A DNA stretch of 64,000 nucleotides, taken from Mucilaginibacter oryzae. Its GTDB lineage: Bacteria > Bacteroidota > Bacteroidia > Sphingobacteriales > Sphingobacteriaceae. Each line of letters starts with the position of its first letter. Positions within the stretch are counted from its first letter, which is position 1. The DNA lies in assembly GCF_003148845.1 (NCBI RefSeq), contig NZ_QGHA01000012.1, forward strand, positions 1-64,000, read 5' to 3'. The notes under the pieces are model-generated. The model was given only the letters and a program-made list of their open reading frames with translations. It was not told where the DNA came from and did not search any database. This document shows positions 6,741-14,906 of this stretch, piece after piece. The position numbers and the translations under genes were made by a program.

Positions 6741-9251
6741 CTATTTGGTATTAAACCCGAACGGCACAACAACTTTAAAGCTGATGTTACGCCCCATGTT
6801 AAATATACCGGGCCGAACGCCTTCGGGCACGGTAGGGTTATCAAAATATTTAAGCCTGCTCATGTTTGATTGGTAGTTAACATTAGCAAGGTTGGTGCCT
6901 TCAACAAAAAGCTTGATTACCGGCTGGCCTGCCTTGTTTACAATGTTACCGCCAAAACCCGCGCTTAGCAAGTTATATCCGGGGGTGTAAGTTTCTGTTC
7001 CGTAGGCTGCAAAAAAGCGGTCCTGTGCGCTGTAGTGGTCAAAGCCAACAAACGCGTAAATGCTTTTGAACTTGCCGATGCCGCCATTAAATGTTCCGCG
7101 AAGCTCGGAGTGGGTGTGCAAAGGCGGTATAAAGGGCAGGTATTTCAGGCTATCTGCAACCGGGCTGCCATTGCCCTTGTTTTCGCCATAAGTTAAGCTT
7201 AACGCGTTTTCAAAATGCAGCCACGAAATGGGATGTAAATCAACATTCACCTCACCGCCGTAAATACGGGCTTTACTTTGCACATAAGTAAATGTTCTGT
7301 ATCCCTGCGTGTAAACCGGGCTGCCATCGGCCGCTAAAACCTGTTGCTGATAAATGTAGTTACTCAGGTTATTATTGAAAACCTCAACACTTGCCGAAAT
7401 ATTGGGCAGCGTTAAAAAGGTGCCGATATCTTCCTGCAAGCTAAACTCCGGTTTAAAGTCTTTATCGCCAACGTGGTAGATCTGAGAGCCCGGATCCGGG
7501 CCATTGGCCGAAATTTCGGCAATACTTGGCGCCCTGAAACCCCGTGAAATATTACCCTTGATCAGGAACGCGTCAGACACATTATAAGTAGCGCCAAAGC
7601 TGCCGGAAAAACCACTGAAGCGTTTGCTGAAGGCGTCGAACTGTTTGGTAACGTTAGCCGCTGTTTCGGGGTTGCTGCCGGTGTATAATTGCGGGTAGCC
7701 CTTAGCGCCCAAGGTATCAACGTAGGCCGCCGAGTTTGAGAAAGAACGGGTATCATACCTCGCGCCTGCCGAAACATCTAACTTGCCATAGCTTTTTTTG
7801 ATAATAAAGAATGGTCCTACATCAAACTGGTGATAGGCCGGGATCGGAAAATCGGTAGCATCGCCAATGGTATTGTTACCATACTGCCCGTTAACGCCGA
7901 AGGTTGTTTCATAATCGTTACCGATGTTAAAGTTGTATTTAACATCATAGGTATAAGTAGCCAGGTGTAAGTTAAGGCCGGCAACATCAGCATCCTGCGG
8001 GTGCGTGTATTCGCGGCGGTGGCTGTATTGATAGCCGAGGTTAACCGCGAGGTTACCGTTGCCTAAAATAAAATTACTGTTGTTATAAATGCGGTAAAGT
8101 TGAACGTGCTGGTGCAGCGTTGGTATTTTATAGGAATTTAAAACCGAGTTTGGCACAATAGGCCTGAACGCGCCATCTTCGGTAATTTGCTGCGTAAACT
8201 TGCGGGTAAGCGAATCGCGGCTGCCATCAGGGATGGATTGCTCATCATCAAACACCGATGCATGCAGGTACGAATAGCCCCACGATTTGTTGAGGCCAAC
8301 CATTATGCGGGCGTCTTTTTCGCGGTAGTTGGTGCCGTAAACACGGCCGTCATGCTCGTTTTGATAATCCTTGCTGCCTTTGGCAGATACTACGGTACCC
8401 CAAACTAAACCATTCTGATTGCCCTGCAGCCTGAACGAACCATTGTATAAGCCCTGGTTAGTGCCATACAATCCCTGCACCGAACCTAATATCTTTCCTT
8501 CGGGAGCAGGTGCGGGTGAAATTAAGTTTACAACACCGCCGATAGCGTCAGAACCATAGCTTAAACTTGCCGGGCCTTTAATCACCTCCACACGGTCTAT
8601 CGAGTTTTGATCAACTTCAATACCATGCTCATCGCCCCATTGCTGGCCTTCCTGGCGGATACCATCCTGTAAGGTTATCACCCGGTTATATCCCAACCCG
8701 TGGATAAATGGTTTAGATACATTCGGGCCTGTAGTAACCGCGCTTACACCCGGCAATGTAGCGATTTGGTCAATAACGTTGCCTGCGGCAGCACGTTGCT
8801 CAAGGTACGCTTTGCCTACCGCCAGCATTGGCACAGGGCTGCGTTTCATTTCGGTGGCTTTGCTTACACCGGTAATAACCACTTCACCCGCCTCAAGCGA
8901 TGAGGCCTGCATTTGTACATCAAATACCCTGGTTTTTGAAAAGTCGACCCTTTGGGTAACTGTAAGGTAGCCTATATAACTCACCTGCACCAGGAAAACA
9001 CCCTTAGGTACTATGGCAAAGCTGTATTTGCCATTTACATCGGTAATAGTGCCTTTGCGTAAATCGGGGATATTGATGGTGGCACCAATAATTGGTTTAC
9101 CATCGGCTTTATCAGTTATAGTACCTGAAAGACTGCCGGTGGCATCTTCAATGATGTTGATTTTGGAGTTAAGCGGAGCGCCATGCACGGGGGCGCCAAA
9201 TTGAACGGATAAAAACAATAATATAGCGAAGCTGATAAGCTTTAATTTCAT
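6741..9251 (-). CDS. TonB-dependent receptor, ZnuD-like (metal uptake likely)
   Basis: An 836-residue outer-membrane receptor. After the signal peptide (about 1-24) come a carboxypeptidase-regulatory-like domain (about 41-115, SGTITDKADGKPIIGATI), a plug (about 130-250) and a ~580-residue beta-barrel. The plug carries HGLGYNRVITLQDG, GDEHGIEVD and VEVIKGPASLSYGSDAIGG, an arrangement close to ZnuD-type zinc receptors. The barrel ends ISFKVVVPFGFNTK. It is cotranscribed with the small His/Cys protein at 9324-9647 (72-base gap), which supports a metal substrate. There is no SusD partner, which argues against a polysaccharide role. The exact metal is inference. Confidence 0.85.
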   Translation of the reverse strand: MKLKLISFAILLFLSVQFGAPVHGAPLNSKINIIEDATGSLSGTITDKADGKPIIGATINIPDLRKGTITDVNGKYSFAIVPKGVFLVQVSYIGYLTVTQRVDFSKTRVFDVQMQASSLEAGEVVITGVSKATEMKRSPVPMLAVGKAYLEQRAAAGNVIDQIATLPGVSAVTTGPNVSKPFIHGLGYNRVITLQDGIRQEGQQWGDEHGIEVDQNSIDRVEVIKGPASLSYGSDAIGGVVNLISPAPAPEGKILGSVQGLYGTNQGLYNGSFRLQGNQNGLVWGTVVSAKGSKDYQNEHDGRVYGTNYREKDARIMVGLNKSWGYSYLHASVFDDEQSIPDGSRDSLTRKFTQQITEDGAFRPIVPNSVLNSYKIPTLHQHVQLYRIYNNSNFILGNGNLAVNLGYQYSHRREYTHPQDADVAGLNLHLATYTYDVKYNFNIGNDYETTFGVNGQYGNNTIGDATDFPIPAYHQFDVGPFFIIKKSYGKLDVSAGARYDTRSFSNSAAYVDTLGAKGYPQLYTGSNPETAANVTKQFDAFSKRFSGFSGSFGATYNVSDAFLIKGNISRGFRAPSIAEISANGPDPGSQIYHVGDKDFKPEFSLQEDIGTFLTLPNISASVEVFNNNLSNYIYQQQVLAADGSPVYTQGYRTFTYVQSKARIYGGEVNVDLHPISWLHFENALSLTYGENKGNGSPVADSLKYLPFIPPLHTHSELRGTFNGGIGKFKSIYAFVGFDHYSAQDRFFAAYGTETYTPGYNLLSAGFGGNIVNKAGQPVIKLFVEGTNLANVNYQSNMSRLKYFDNPTVPEGVRPGIFNMGRNISFKVVVPFGFNTK

Positions 9252-9323
9252 AACGAAAACTTAAAAAGTAGATAAATGCCCCTGTAAAGGCGGCCTGTTT
9301 GGAAAAAGTAAATAAAGCGGATG

Positions 9324-9647
9324 TTACGCCGTTACAGGAGGTGCCCTGCCGGCCGCGAGGATGAGCGCGATGCTTACAAAATTGTAATCGCCCTGCTTAA
9401 AAACATGAGCAGATGGCGCGAGGGGTATTAAAAATAAGTTACCAACAACAACCACGGCATCGGCATGGTGCATGGCATCGCACAGCGAACATTTTTCTTT
9501 AACGGTTGCCCTGTCGGCAGCGATGTGACTGCTTTTGGTTATGCCCTTAATAAGCGCGTGCTGGTGCGAATAAACAGCGTATTGCCCAACAACAAAGCTA
9601 AGCAGCAGCAGCCATGCGAATAGGATATGTAGGCGTTTGTTTTGCAC
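9324..9647 (-). CDS. Small exported or membrane-anchored His/Cys protein
   Basis: A 107-residue protein with one N-terminal hydrophobic segment (residues 8-26, signal or anchor). It then carries HQHA, a KEKCSLCDAMHHADA motif with CxxC next to a His pair, and a hydrophobic C-terminal half. Such small proteins in front of metal TonB receptors are common in Bacteroidota; similarity to DUF2946-type proteins is a guess. The start is GTG at 9647 (an in-frame TTG lies just upstream). Gene order (small protein, then receptor, 72-base gap) suggests one operon driven by the promoter box at 9676-9683. Function unknown; metal binding or sensing is plausible. Confidence 0.7.
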   Translation of the reverse strand: MQNKRLHILFAWLLLLSFVVGQYAVYSHQHALIKGITKSSHIAADRATVKEKCSLCDAMHHADAVVVVGNLFLIPLAPSAHVFKQGDYNFVSIALILAAGRAPPVTA

Positions 9648-9675
9648 AAGTTAACCCCCATTAAACGGGATAACG

Positions 9676-9683
9676 CAAAAGTA
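9676..9683 (-). promoter_or_regulatory. Bacteroidota -7 box (TACTTTTG)
   Basis: TACTTTTG on the minus strand matches the Bacteroidota -7 consensus TAnnTTTG. It would place the transcription start about 22 bases before the GTG start of the small His/Cys protein. The matching -33 element is weak (TTGC about 23 bases further up). Confidence 0.45.
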
Positions 9684-9732
9684 AGTATTAAAACGGGAAT
9701 ATTAATGCAACATCGTAACAATTGTGTTTACT

Positions 9733-9824
9733 TAGTTCATGGTTGATGGTTCATGGCAATCTTCGTTATAAAAACATTTCTCCGTCTTTTTTACTACGAA
9801 CTATGATTCATCAACCATGAACTA
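9733..9824. repeat. Intergenic inverted repeat with 7-nt phasing (copy 1)
   Basis: The left arm (from 9733) and right arm (to 9824) are reverse complements over 16 bases without mismatch (TAGTTCATGGTTGATG) and continue with few mismatches. Each arm is a string of 7-base words (TTCATGG, TTGATGG, TTCATGG). It separates the divergent genes at 9647 and 9842. See the other copies at 45.1, 57.5, 58.3 and 59.6 kb. Confidence 0.7.
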
Positions 9825-9827
9825 CCC

Positions 9828-9835
9828 TATCTTTG
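9828..9835 (+). promoter_or_regulatory. -7 box (TATCTTTG) abutting the start codon
   Basis: TATCTTTG fits the TAnnTTTG consensus, and its final G is 7 bases before the A of ATG at 9842. A start seven bases downstream would give a leaderless mRNA. No clear -33 TTTG is seen, so the call is tentative. Confidence 0.4.
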
Positions 9836-9841
9836 CAAACT

Positions 9842-10189
9842 ATGAAACCCGCCGAGATCAATAAAAAATGGGAAGTGCTGCAGCAATACATCGCCGAGGA
9901 TTTTGACAACGAAAAGCCCGACATTAAAGTAATGCTGTTTTTAATAGGGGTACAGGAGCTGGGGCAGGGGCCGCGCAAGTTCAGCAAGCGCCAAAAGGAA
10001 GAGTTGATGCATATTGCAACCTGCAGGTTATTCAGCATGATGGGTTTTTACGAGTTGGAAGGGCTTGACCAGGACGGCTGGCCGCATTGGAAACGTGTAA
10101 AAGTAATACCCAATTATACCCTGCTTGAGCAGGAGATGACAATAAAATCGCTGATTATTGCTTATTTTGAAGAGTTGGGAGTGATTTGA
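9842..10189 (+). CDS. Conserved hypothetical protein, 115 residues
   Basis: A soluble acidic/helical protein (MKPAEINKKWEVLQQYIAED...) with no signal peptide or known motif that I can name. It contains KVMLFLIGVQELGQGPRKFSKRQKEE and a C-terminal SLIIAYFEELG helix. Similar small proteins occur widely in Bacteroidota next to housekeeping genes, but no function is assigned. ATG at 9842 is preferred over the TTG at 9833 because the TTG lies within the -7 promoter box. The gene is followed by 160 bases before the cyclophilin gene. Confidence 0.75.
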   Translation: MKPAEINKKWEVLQQYIAEDFDNEKPDIKVMLFLIGVQELGQGPRKFSKRQKEELMHIATCRLFSMMGFYELEGLDQDGWPHWKRVKVIPNYTLLEQEMTIKSLIIAYFEELGVI

Positions 10190-10351
10190 TTTTTGCAGTG
10201 AGTGTTGCACATCTTGCTGTAAGCCTGAGTGATAGCGAAGCATGACAACATTAACCGGCATCATCTCCACCATACTTTTATTAGCCGTTAACCTTCTTAA
10301 ATTCTAAAAATTTATAATTTCGATAAACTACGGCTCAGACAGAAAATCCTG

Positions 10352-11062
10352 ATGAAGAAACTTTTTATTTTAAGCGCCCTCTTACTAACGTTTACTGCCG
10401 CATTTGCAGGCCCTCCTAAAAATCAATATGTGCGTATCCATACCGCTTATGGTGATTGTATTATCCGTTTGTACAACGAAACGCCTTTACACAGGGATAA
10501 CTTTATCAAGCTCACCAAAAAGGGCTTTTTCAATGGCACATTGTTTCACCGGGTAATCCAAAACTTCATGATCCAGGGCGGCGACCCGGAATCAAAAGAT
10601 CCAGTGAAGGCAAAGCCAGGCGCCGAGCTTGGCAACGGGGATGTGGGTTACACTATCCCTGCCGAATTCCGTGATAGTTTGTTTCACAAACGCGGCGTAT
10701 TGGGTGCCGCGCGCGATGAAAACCCGACCAAAGCATCAAGCGGCTGCCAGTTTTATATCACCGAAGGCAAACGCTTTACCGACGGCAAGTTGGATACCCT
10801 GGAGAACACCCGACTTAAAGGGCGAAAAATACCTGCCTGGCAACGGGATTGGTACAAAACGGTGGGAGGGGTACCGCACCTTGATCAAAACTACACCGTA
10901 TTTGGCGAGGTAGTTGCCGGTATTGATATGGTAGACAGGATAGCCGCCGTTAAAAAGGATGGCAATGACAGGCCGGTTACTGATGTGCCGATGACAGTAA
11001 CGTTATTGAGCAAAAAGCAATGCAGGCAGTTAGATAAAATCTTAGGCCCCCCGGCCCCCTGA
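10352..11062 (+). CDS. Secreted cyclophilin-type peptidyl-prolyl isomerase
   Basis: A signal peptide (residues 1-19, ending AAFAG) precedes a cyclophilin domain. Recognisable blocks are TLFHRVIQNFMIQGGDP (catalytic Arg in FHRV), the GxFxxEF-like TIPAEF, SSGCQFYIT and NYTVFGEVVAGIDMVDRIA. Between QFYIT and NYTVFG is a ~40-residue insert (KLDTLENTRLKGRKIPAW...) typical of Bacteroidota cyclophilins. It should help protein folding in the periplasm. The ORF ends within a GC-rich palindromic repeat, so the last codons (LGPPAP) are encoded by repeat sequence. Confidence 0.92.
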   Translation: MKKLFILSALLLTFTAAFAGPPKNQYVRIHTAYGDCIIRLYNETPLHRDNFIKLTKKGFFNGTLFHRVIQNFMIQGGDPESKDPVKAKPGAELGNGDVGYTIPAEFRDSLFHKRGVLGAARDENPTKASSGCQFYITEGKRFTDGKLDTLENTRLKGRKIPAWQRDWYKTVGGVPHLDQNYTVFGEVVAGIDMVDRIAAVKKDGNDRPVTDVPMTVTLLSKKQCRQLDKILGPPAP

Positions 11063-11153
11063 AGGGGAAGGGAAAGAAGCTACCCGGATCATAAAATCTT
11101 ACATTCATTAACATTGCAAATAAAAAATTTCCCTTTAAGGGGGGTAGGGGACA
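11043..11153. repeat. GC-rich inverted repeat between cyclophilin and exonuclease III
   Basis: A C/G block at 11046-11076 (CCCCCCGGCCCCCTGAAGGG...) and a block at 11129-11152 (TTTCCCTTTAAGGGGGG...) are imperfect reverse complements, each itself palindromic. The left arm overlaps the cyclophilin stop; the right arm ends just before the ATG of exonuclease III. A related single half-copy (CCAGCCCCCTAAAGGGCG) lies at 6601-6620. This is a dispersed repeat family; a role in mRNA stability or attenuation is inference. Confidence 0.6.
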
Positions 11154-11154
11154 T

Positions 11155-11922
11155 ATGAAAATAATCACTTATAATGTGAACGGAATCCGGTCGGCTATTA
11201 ACAAGGGCTGGCTGGCCTGGCTACAGGCCACCGATGCCGATGTTGTTTGCCTGCAGGAAATAAAGGCAACACCCGATGTGTTGACAGATCTTGGGCTTGT
11301 TGATGCTATGGGCTACCAGCACTATTGGTTCCCTGCCGAAAAGAAAGGTTATAGCGGCACGGCTATTTTTACCAAAATCCTCCCGAAGCACATCGAATAC
11401 GGCTGTGGCATTCCCGATTTTGACCGTGAGGGCCGTTGTATCCGGGTTGACTTTGACGAGGTATCTGTAATGAGCGTGTACTTTCCGTCGGGTTCGAGCG
11501 GTGATGAGCGCCAGGTTTTTAAATACCGGTTTTTAGATGAGTTTGGGAAATACCTTACCTTGCTTAAGGTGACTATCCCTAACCTGGTAGTTTGCGGCGA
11601 TTATAATATTTGCCATAAACCTATCGATATCCATAACCCGAAATCAAACGCCAACTCATCAGGCTTTTTGCCTGAAGAGCGTGAATGGATGGAGAATTTT
11701 ATTGAAGGCGGTTTCATCGATACCTTCCGTCACCTTAACAAAGAACCTCATCATTACACCTGGTGGAGTTTCCGAGCCGGGGCACGCGGCAAAAACTTGG
11801 GCTGGCGTATTGATTACGCTATGGCCAGTACACCATTGGAAGCTAATATCCGCAGGGCGGCGATATTGCCTGAGGCTAAGCATTCAGATCATTGCCCGGT
11901 GCTGCTGGAGTTGGAGTTTTAA
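11155..11922 (+). CDS. xth: Exodeoxyribonuclease III / AP endonuclease
   Basis: An EEP-fold Mg-dependent nuclease of base excision repair that cuts 5' of abasic sites and degrades DNA 3' to 5'. Motifs in order: TYNVNGIRSA (residues 5-14), CLQEIKA with metal ligand E35, GCGIPDFDREGRCIRVDF, VCGDYNICHKPIDI (catalytic Asp/Asn), and HSDHCPV with D245 and H246 near the C-terminus. Length 255 is typical. The start ATG immediately follows the repeat at 11043-11153. Confidence 0.95.
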   Translation: MKIITYNVNGIRSAINKGWLAWLQATDADVVCLQEIKATPDVLTDLGLVDAMGYQHYWFPAEKKGYSGTAIFTKILPKHIEYGCGIPDFDREGRCIRVDFDEVSVMSVYFPSGSSGDERQVFKYRFLDEFGKYLTLLKVTIPNLVVCGDYNICHKPIDIHNPKSNANSSGFLPEEREWMENFIEGGFIDTFRHLNKEPHHYTWWSFRAGARGKNLGWRIDYAMASTPLEANIRRAAILPEAKHSDHCPVLLELEF

Positions 11923-12013
11923 AGAGCATTATTGCTATATAACAGGCGGTAGTGAAGATGCGAACGCCTTTGCCTCAATGTAAAAGCAACTGATTCGTGA
12001 AGACAAAACCTGC

Positions 12014-12160
12014 CGATCTGTGGAGACACGGATCGATAGGAAAGGCATGGGTCCATATCCAAGGCGGTCGTGTCCCCACGGCCGCTTGTACGCTATTATC
12101 CTTAATAGCTGGCAGCTATCCGTGGAGGCAAAACCAGCCGATCCGTGTCCCCGCGGATCG
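12014..12160. repeat. Cluster of three REP-like hairpins
   Basis: Three near-identical hairpins with 9-bp stems and 4-base loops occur at 12014-12035, 12064-12085 and 12139-12160. Stems follow CGATCTGTG/CACGGATCG, each with one G-T pair; loops are GAGA or TCCC. A fourth, unrelated small hairpin (GCTATTA/TAATAGC) sits at 12092-12109. They fill the gap between the convergent genes xth and dacB. Confidence 0.65.
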
Positions 12161-12173
12161 AGGGGAGAAAGAG

Positions 12174-13499
12174 CTAAAACTCCTCATGGATATAAGTCAT
12201 AATCCTAACCATCTCATCCCTAATCTCCCGGCCCGGCCTTACAAAATTGTTGTTCATAAATGCAAAGGCAAGTCGTTTGCCTTTCCGGGTAACCAAATAA
12301 CCGCTTTGATTATGATTGTTACTTAATGAACCTGTTTTGGCCCAAACAAAGGGCTGCCCGTTATCTGTTTTATAGGCGCTTTTTATAGTTCCGGCAACAC
12401 CACCTATTGGCATCATACTATAAAGCAATTTTTCATCCTTTACCTCATCATGAATTTTCAGCAGAAGGGTTACCATATCCCTTGGCGTAAACAAATTATA
12501 GCGTGATAAGCCCGATCCATCTACCCATTGCGGGACATCCGGCAGATCGTTCAGCAGATTGGTTTTGGCGTAGTTAATTACCGAATCGGCGTTTAAAGTA
12601 TTAAACTTTATTGATGAGCATACCAGCAGCAATTGTTCGGCAATAAAATTATCGCTCGGTTGCAACATTCGCCGGTACACCGAATCGGCATTGGCGTTAT
12701 AAATAATTTTGGTATCGGCAGGCATTGGTGTTTGCAATAGCGATACCGGCTTTTTCAACGTGTCCTGCAGCAAGGCTATGGTAAGCTGCAAACTTGTTTT
12801 CCACGGAATTTCCTGCTTATAACCCGGCGGGATCTCTCCGGCAGGGTAAACAAAGTTATTGGTTAACAAATCGCGTTTTACATTAAACCTGGCCGGATGA
12901 TAATTAACGTCGGCATTTAAAAACCGCTTCAAATACCGGGGCGCTACCTGCATGTTGCCGTCACGGTCTGCATATAGCCGTGCTACGTTATCTTCAATGG
13001 GTAGCGCGGTGATCTCGGCCTGGTAGTAATCGTTGTAATCATCCCAGGCCCAGCCGGGACCAAAAAGCTCACCGCTATAGTTTCCCGGCGAATAGAACAA
13101 TTGCCTGTTGCTGCTTCTTAAAAAATTTAGTCCGTTTACACCTTTTAGATCGGAATGTAAAAATGTCGGATCGCCGGTGCCCCAAAATACCAGCGAATCG
13201 CCCCGGATTTGATAGCGGAGCGCCGGGATGCTATCGCCCAGCATTTTGAGGCAGGTATAAAAAGTGAAAAGCTTGGTATTGGATGCCGGGGTGAAATATT
13301 TATCGGCATTAAGCTCGTAAATCATTTTTTGCTCATCCATATCATACAGGGCAAAGCCTGTAAAATGATCGTTCATAATTTGGGAGTGCCTGAAAAGCTT
13401 TTTAAGCTTCCTTTTTTTTATTGAACGGGCATAAATGCTGTGATGGAATACACTTAAAACACCAATGATTATCAGAATTGAAATAGTTGGTTTTCGCAT
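12174..13499 (-). CDS. dacB: D-alanyl-D-alanine carboxypeptidase/endopeptidase (PBP4, S13)
   Basis: A periplasmic low-molecular-weight penicillin-binding protein. The three active-site motifs of the S13 family are present: SxxK in TPASNTKLF (Ser about residue 73 from the chosen start), SxN in PSDNFIAEQ, and KTG in WAKTGSLSNNHNQSGYL. It removes the terminal D-Ala or cuts cross-links in peptidoglycan. The frame extends to 13520, but ATG at 13499 (MRKPTISILIIIG) gives a proper signal peptide ending SIYA. At ~440 residues it is slightly short for DacB but complete. It fits the peptidoglycan theme with ddpX and the two glucosaminidases. Confidence 0.9.
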   Translation of the reverse strand: MRKPTISILIIIGVLSVFHHSIYARSIKKRKLKKLFRHSQIMNDHFTGFALYDMDEQKMIYELNADKYFTPASNTKLFTFYTCLKMLGDSIPALRYQIRGDSLVFWGTGDPTFLHSDLKGVNGLNFLRSSNRQLFYSPGNYSGELFGPGWAWDDYNDYYQAEITALPIEDNVARLYADRDGNMQVAPRYLKRFLNADVNYHPARFNVKRDLLTNNFVYPAGEIPPGYKQEIPWKTSLQLTIALLQDTLKKPVSLLQTPMPADTKIIYNANADSVYRRMLQPSDNFIAEQLLLVCSSIKFNTLNADSVINYAKTNLLNDLPDVPQWVDGSGLSRYNLFTPRDMVTLLLKIHDEVKDEKLLYSMMPIGGVAGTIKSAYKTDNGQPFVWAKTGSLSNNHNQSGYLVTRKGKRLAFAFMNNNFVRPGREIRDEMVRIMTYIHEEF

Positions 13500-13558
13500 A
13501 ATAAAATATTCAATTAACAAATAAATGTGGTAAATTTAATATACCAACTATAACCATT

Positions 13559-14809
13559 TTGTTACACAAGTTATATTATAAATTACACCGGTCCGCGGCA
13601 TGGTGGCTTGCGGCTATATTAACATTCTGCGTGGCTGGTACCGTTCGCGGCCAGTACTTTGATCTTGCCGTTAATAAAAAAAAGGTCAATATCCCTTTCA
13701 GGTTGGAACGCAATCTGTTAATCATAAAACTGAAGATCAATAACAAAGGTCCCTTTAACTTTATTTTGGATACGGGGGTTGGCCTCATGATTATTACTGA
13801 TCCCAAATTAGTCGATTCGCTGAGCATTCCCAATAAACGTACCCTAAAAATACCCGGGCTTGGCGAGGGCGAAGATTCTGAAGCCTACGTAAGCCCCATA
13901 CTAAACGTTGAAATACCCGGGCTTGTTAGTTATGACATTGCCGCGGCCATACTTAAAAAGGATGTTTTTAACCTTTCCGGCTACGCGGGCATGCCGGTAC
14001 ACGGCTTGTTGGGCTATGAATTTTTTAACAATATGGCCGTGAAAATTGATTTCCAGGATAGCACGGTTACCGTTTGCCGCCCCAAAGATTTGAAACCGAT
14101 GCGGCGCAGCAGTAAAATACCCATGAGCGTTGAAGACAGGAAGCCATACATTAGCGCGAGGGTAGTGATGCCGGGTGTTACACCGTTTAAAACAAAGCTG
14201 GTGGTAGATTTGGGGGCGGGGCACCCGGTTTCTATCGAGCGGTATATTAAAAACTATGGCCTGCCGCAAAAATTTATCTCATCGGCCAACCTTGGCATTG
14301 GCCTTAACGGGCCCATTAATGGTTTTATAAGCCGGCTCGAGGAGTTTGATATTGGTAAATTCAGGGTGAAGCAGGTGCTTGCTTCTTTTCCTAACGATAA
14401 CAATAACCAAAACAACCTTACAGTAAAACGTGATGGTAATTTGGGCGCCGGGATTTTGAAACGCTTTACGGTAGTATTTGATTACCCGGATAGCGTGATG
14501 TACCTGAAGCGGGCCTCTAATTTCGATGAGCCTTTTGAGCATGACATGAGCGGTTTGGAGTATTACGCCGCAGGCGATAATTACGACAGGATTGTGATTA
14601 GCCGGGTTGAACCCGGTTCGGCGGCTGATGAGATAGGCCTTGAACGCGATGACGAGATTATTGCTATCAATTTTAACCCGGTATCTAAAATGACGCTCCA
14701 GCAAATTGACGAACTTTTTAAATCAAAAGACGACAGGAGCCTGCTTTTGGATGTTTACCACGAAAAAAGGCTTGATAAAGTGGTGCTTACCTTAAAACGC
14801 CGAATATAA
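13559..14809 (+). CDS. Periplasmic retropepsin-like aspartyl protease with PDZ domain
   Basis: A 416-residue protein with signal peptide (about 1-31), two aspartyl-protease half domains and a C-terminal PDZ domain (about 335-416, VISRVEPGSAADEIGLERDDEIIAI). The first catalytic motif is FILDTGVG (D71). The second half has VVDLGAG, where DLG replaces the usual D-T/S-G, so activity may be reduced. Such DTG-PDZ proteins are common in Bacteroidota; substrates are unknown. No ATG precedes the signal peptide, so TTG at 13559 is the most likely start. The gene is divergent from dacB, sharing a 59-base gap. Confidence 0.82.
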   Translation: MLHKLYYKLHRSAAWWLAAILTFCVAGTVRGQYFDLAVNKKKVNIPFRLERNLLIIKLKINNKGPFNFILDTGVGLMIITDPKLVDSLSIPNKRTLKIPGLGEGEDSEAYVSPILNVEIPGLVSYDIAAAILKKDVFNLSGYAGMPVHGLLGYEFFNNMAVKIDFQDSTVTVCRPKDLKPMRRSSKIPMSVEDRKPYISARVVMPGVTPFKTKLVVDLGAGHPVSIERYIKNYGLPQKFISSANLGIGLNGPINGFISRLEEFDIGKFRVKQVLASFPNDNNNQNNLTVKRDGNLGAGILKRFTVVFDYPDSVMYLKRASNFDEPFEHDMSGLEYYAAGDNYDRIVISRVEPGSAADEIGLERDDEIIAINFNPVSKMTLQQIDELFKSKDDRSLLLDVYHEKRLDKVVLTLKRRI

Positions 14810-14906
14810 TTAACAATACGCGTAATTTTTTTTAGCTATAATGCGTCTTACCCTGAAAAAAGAAGCCTTTTTTATATAAGTTTACAGTTTAACTTTATTT
14901 TAATCA

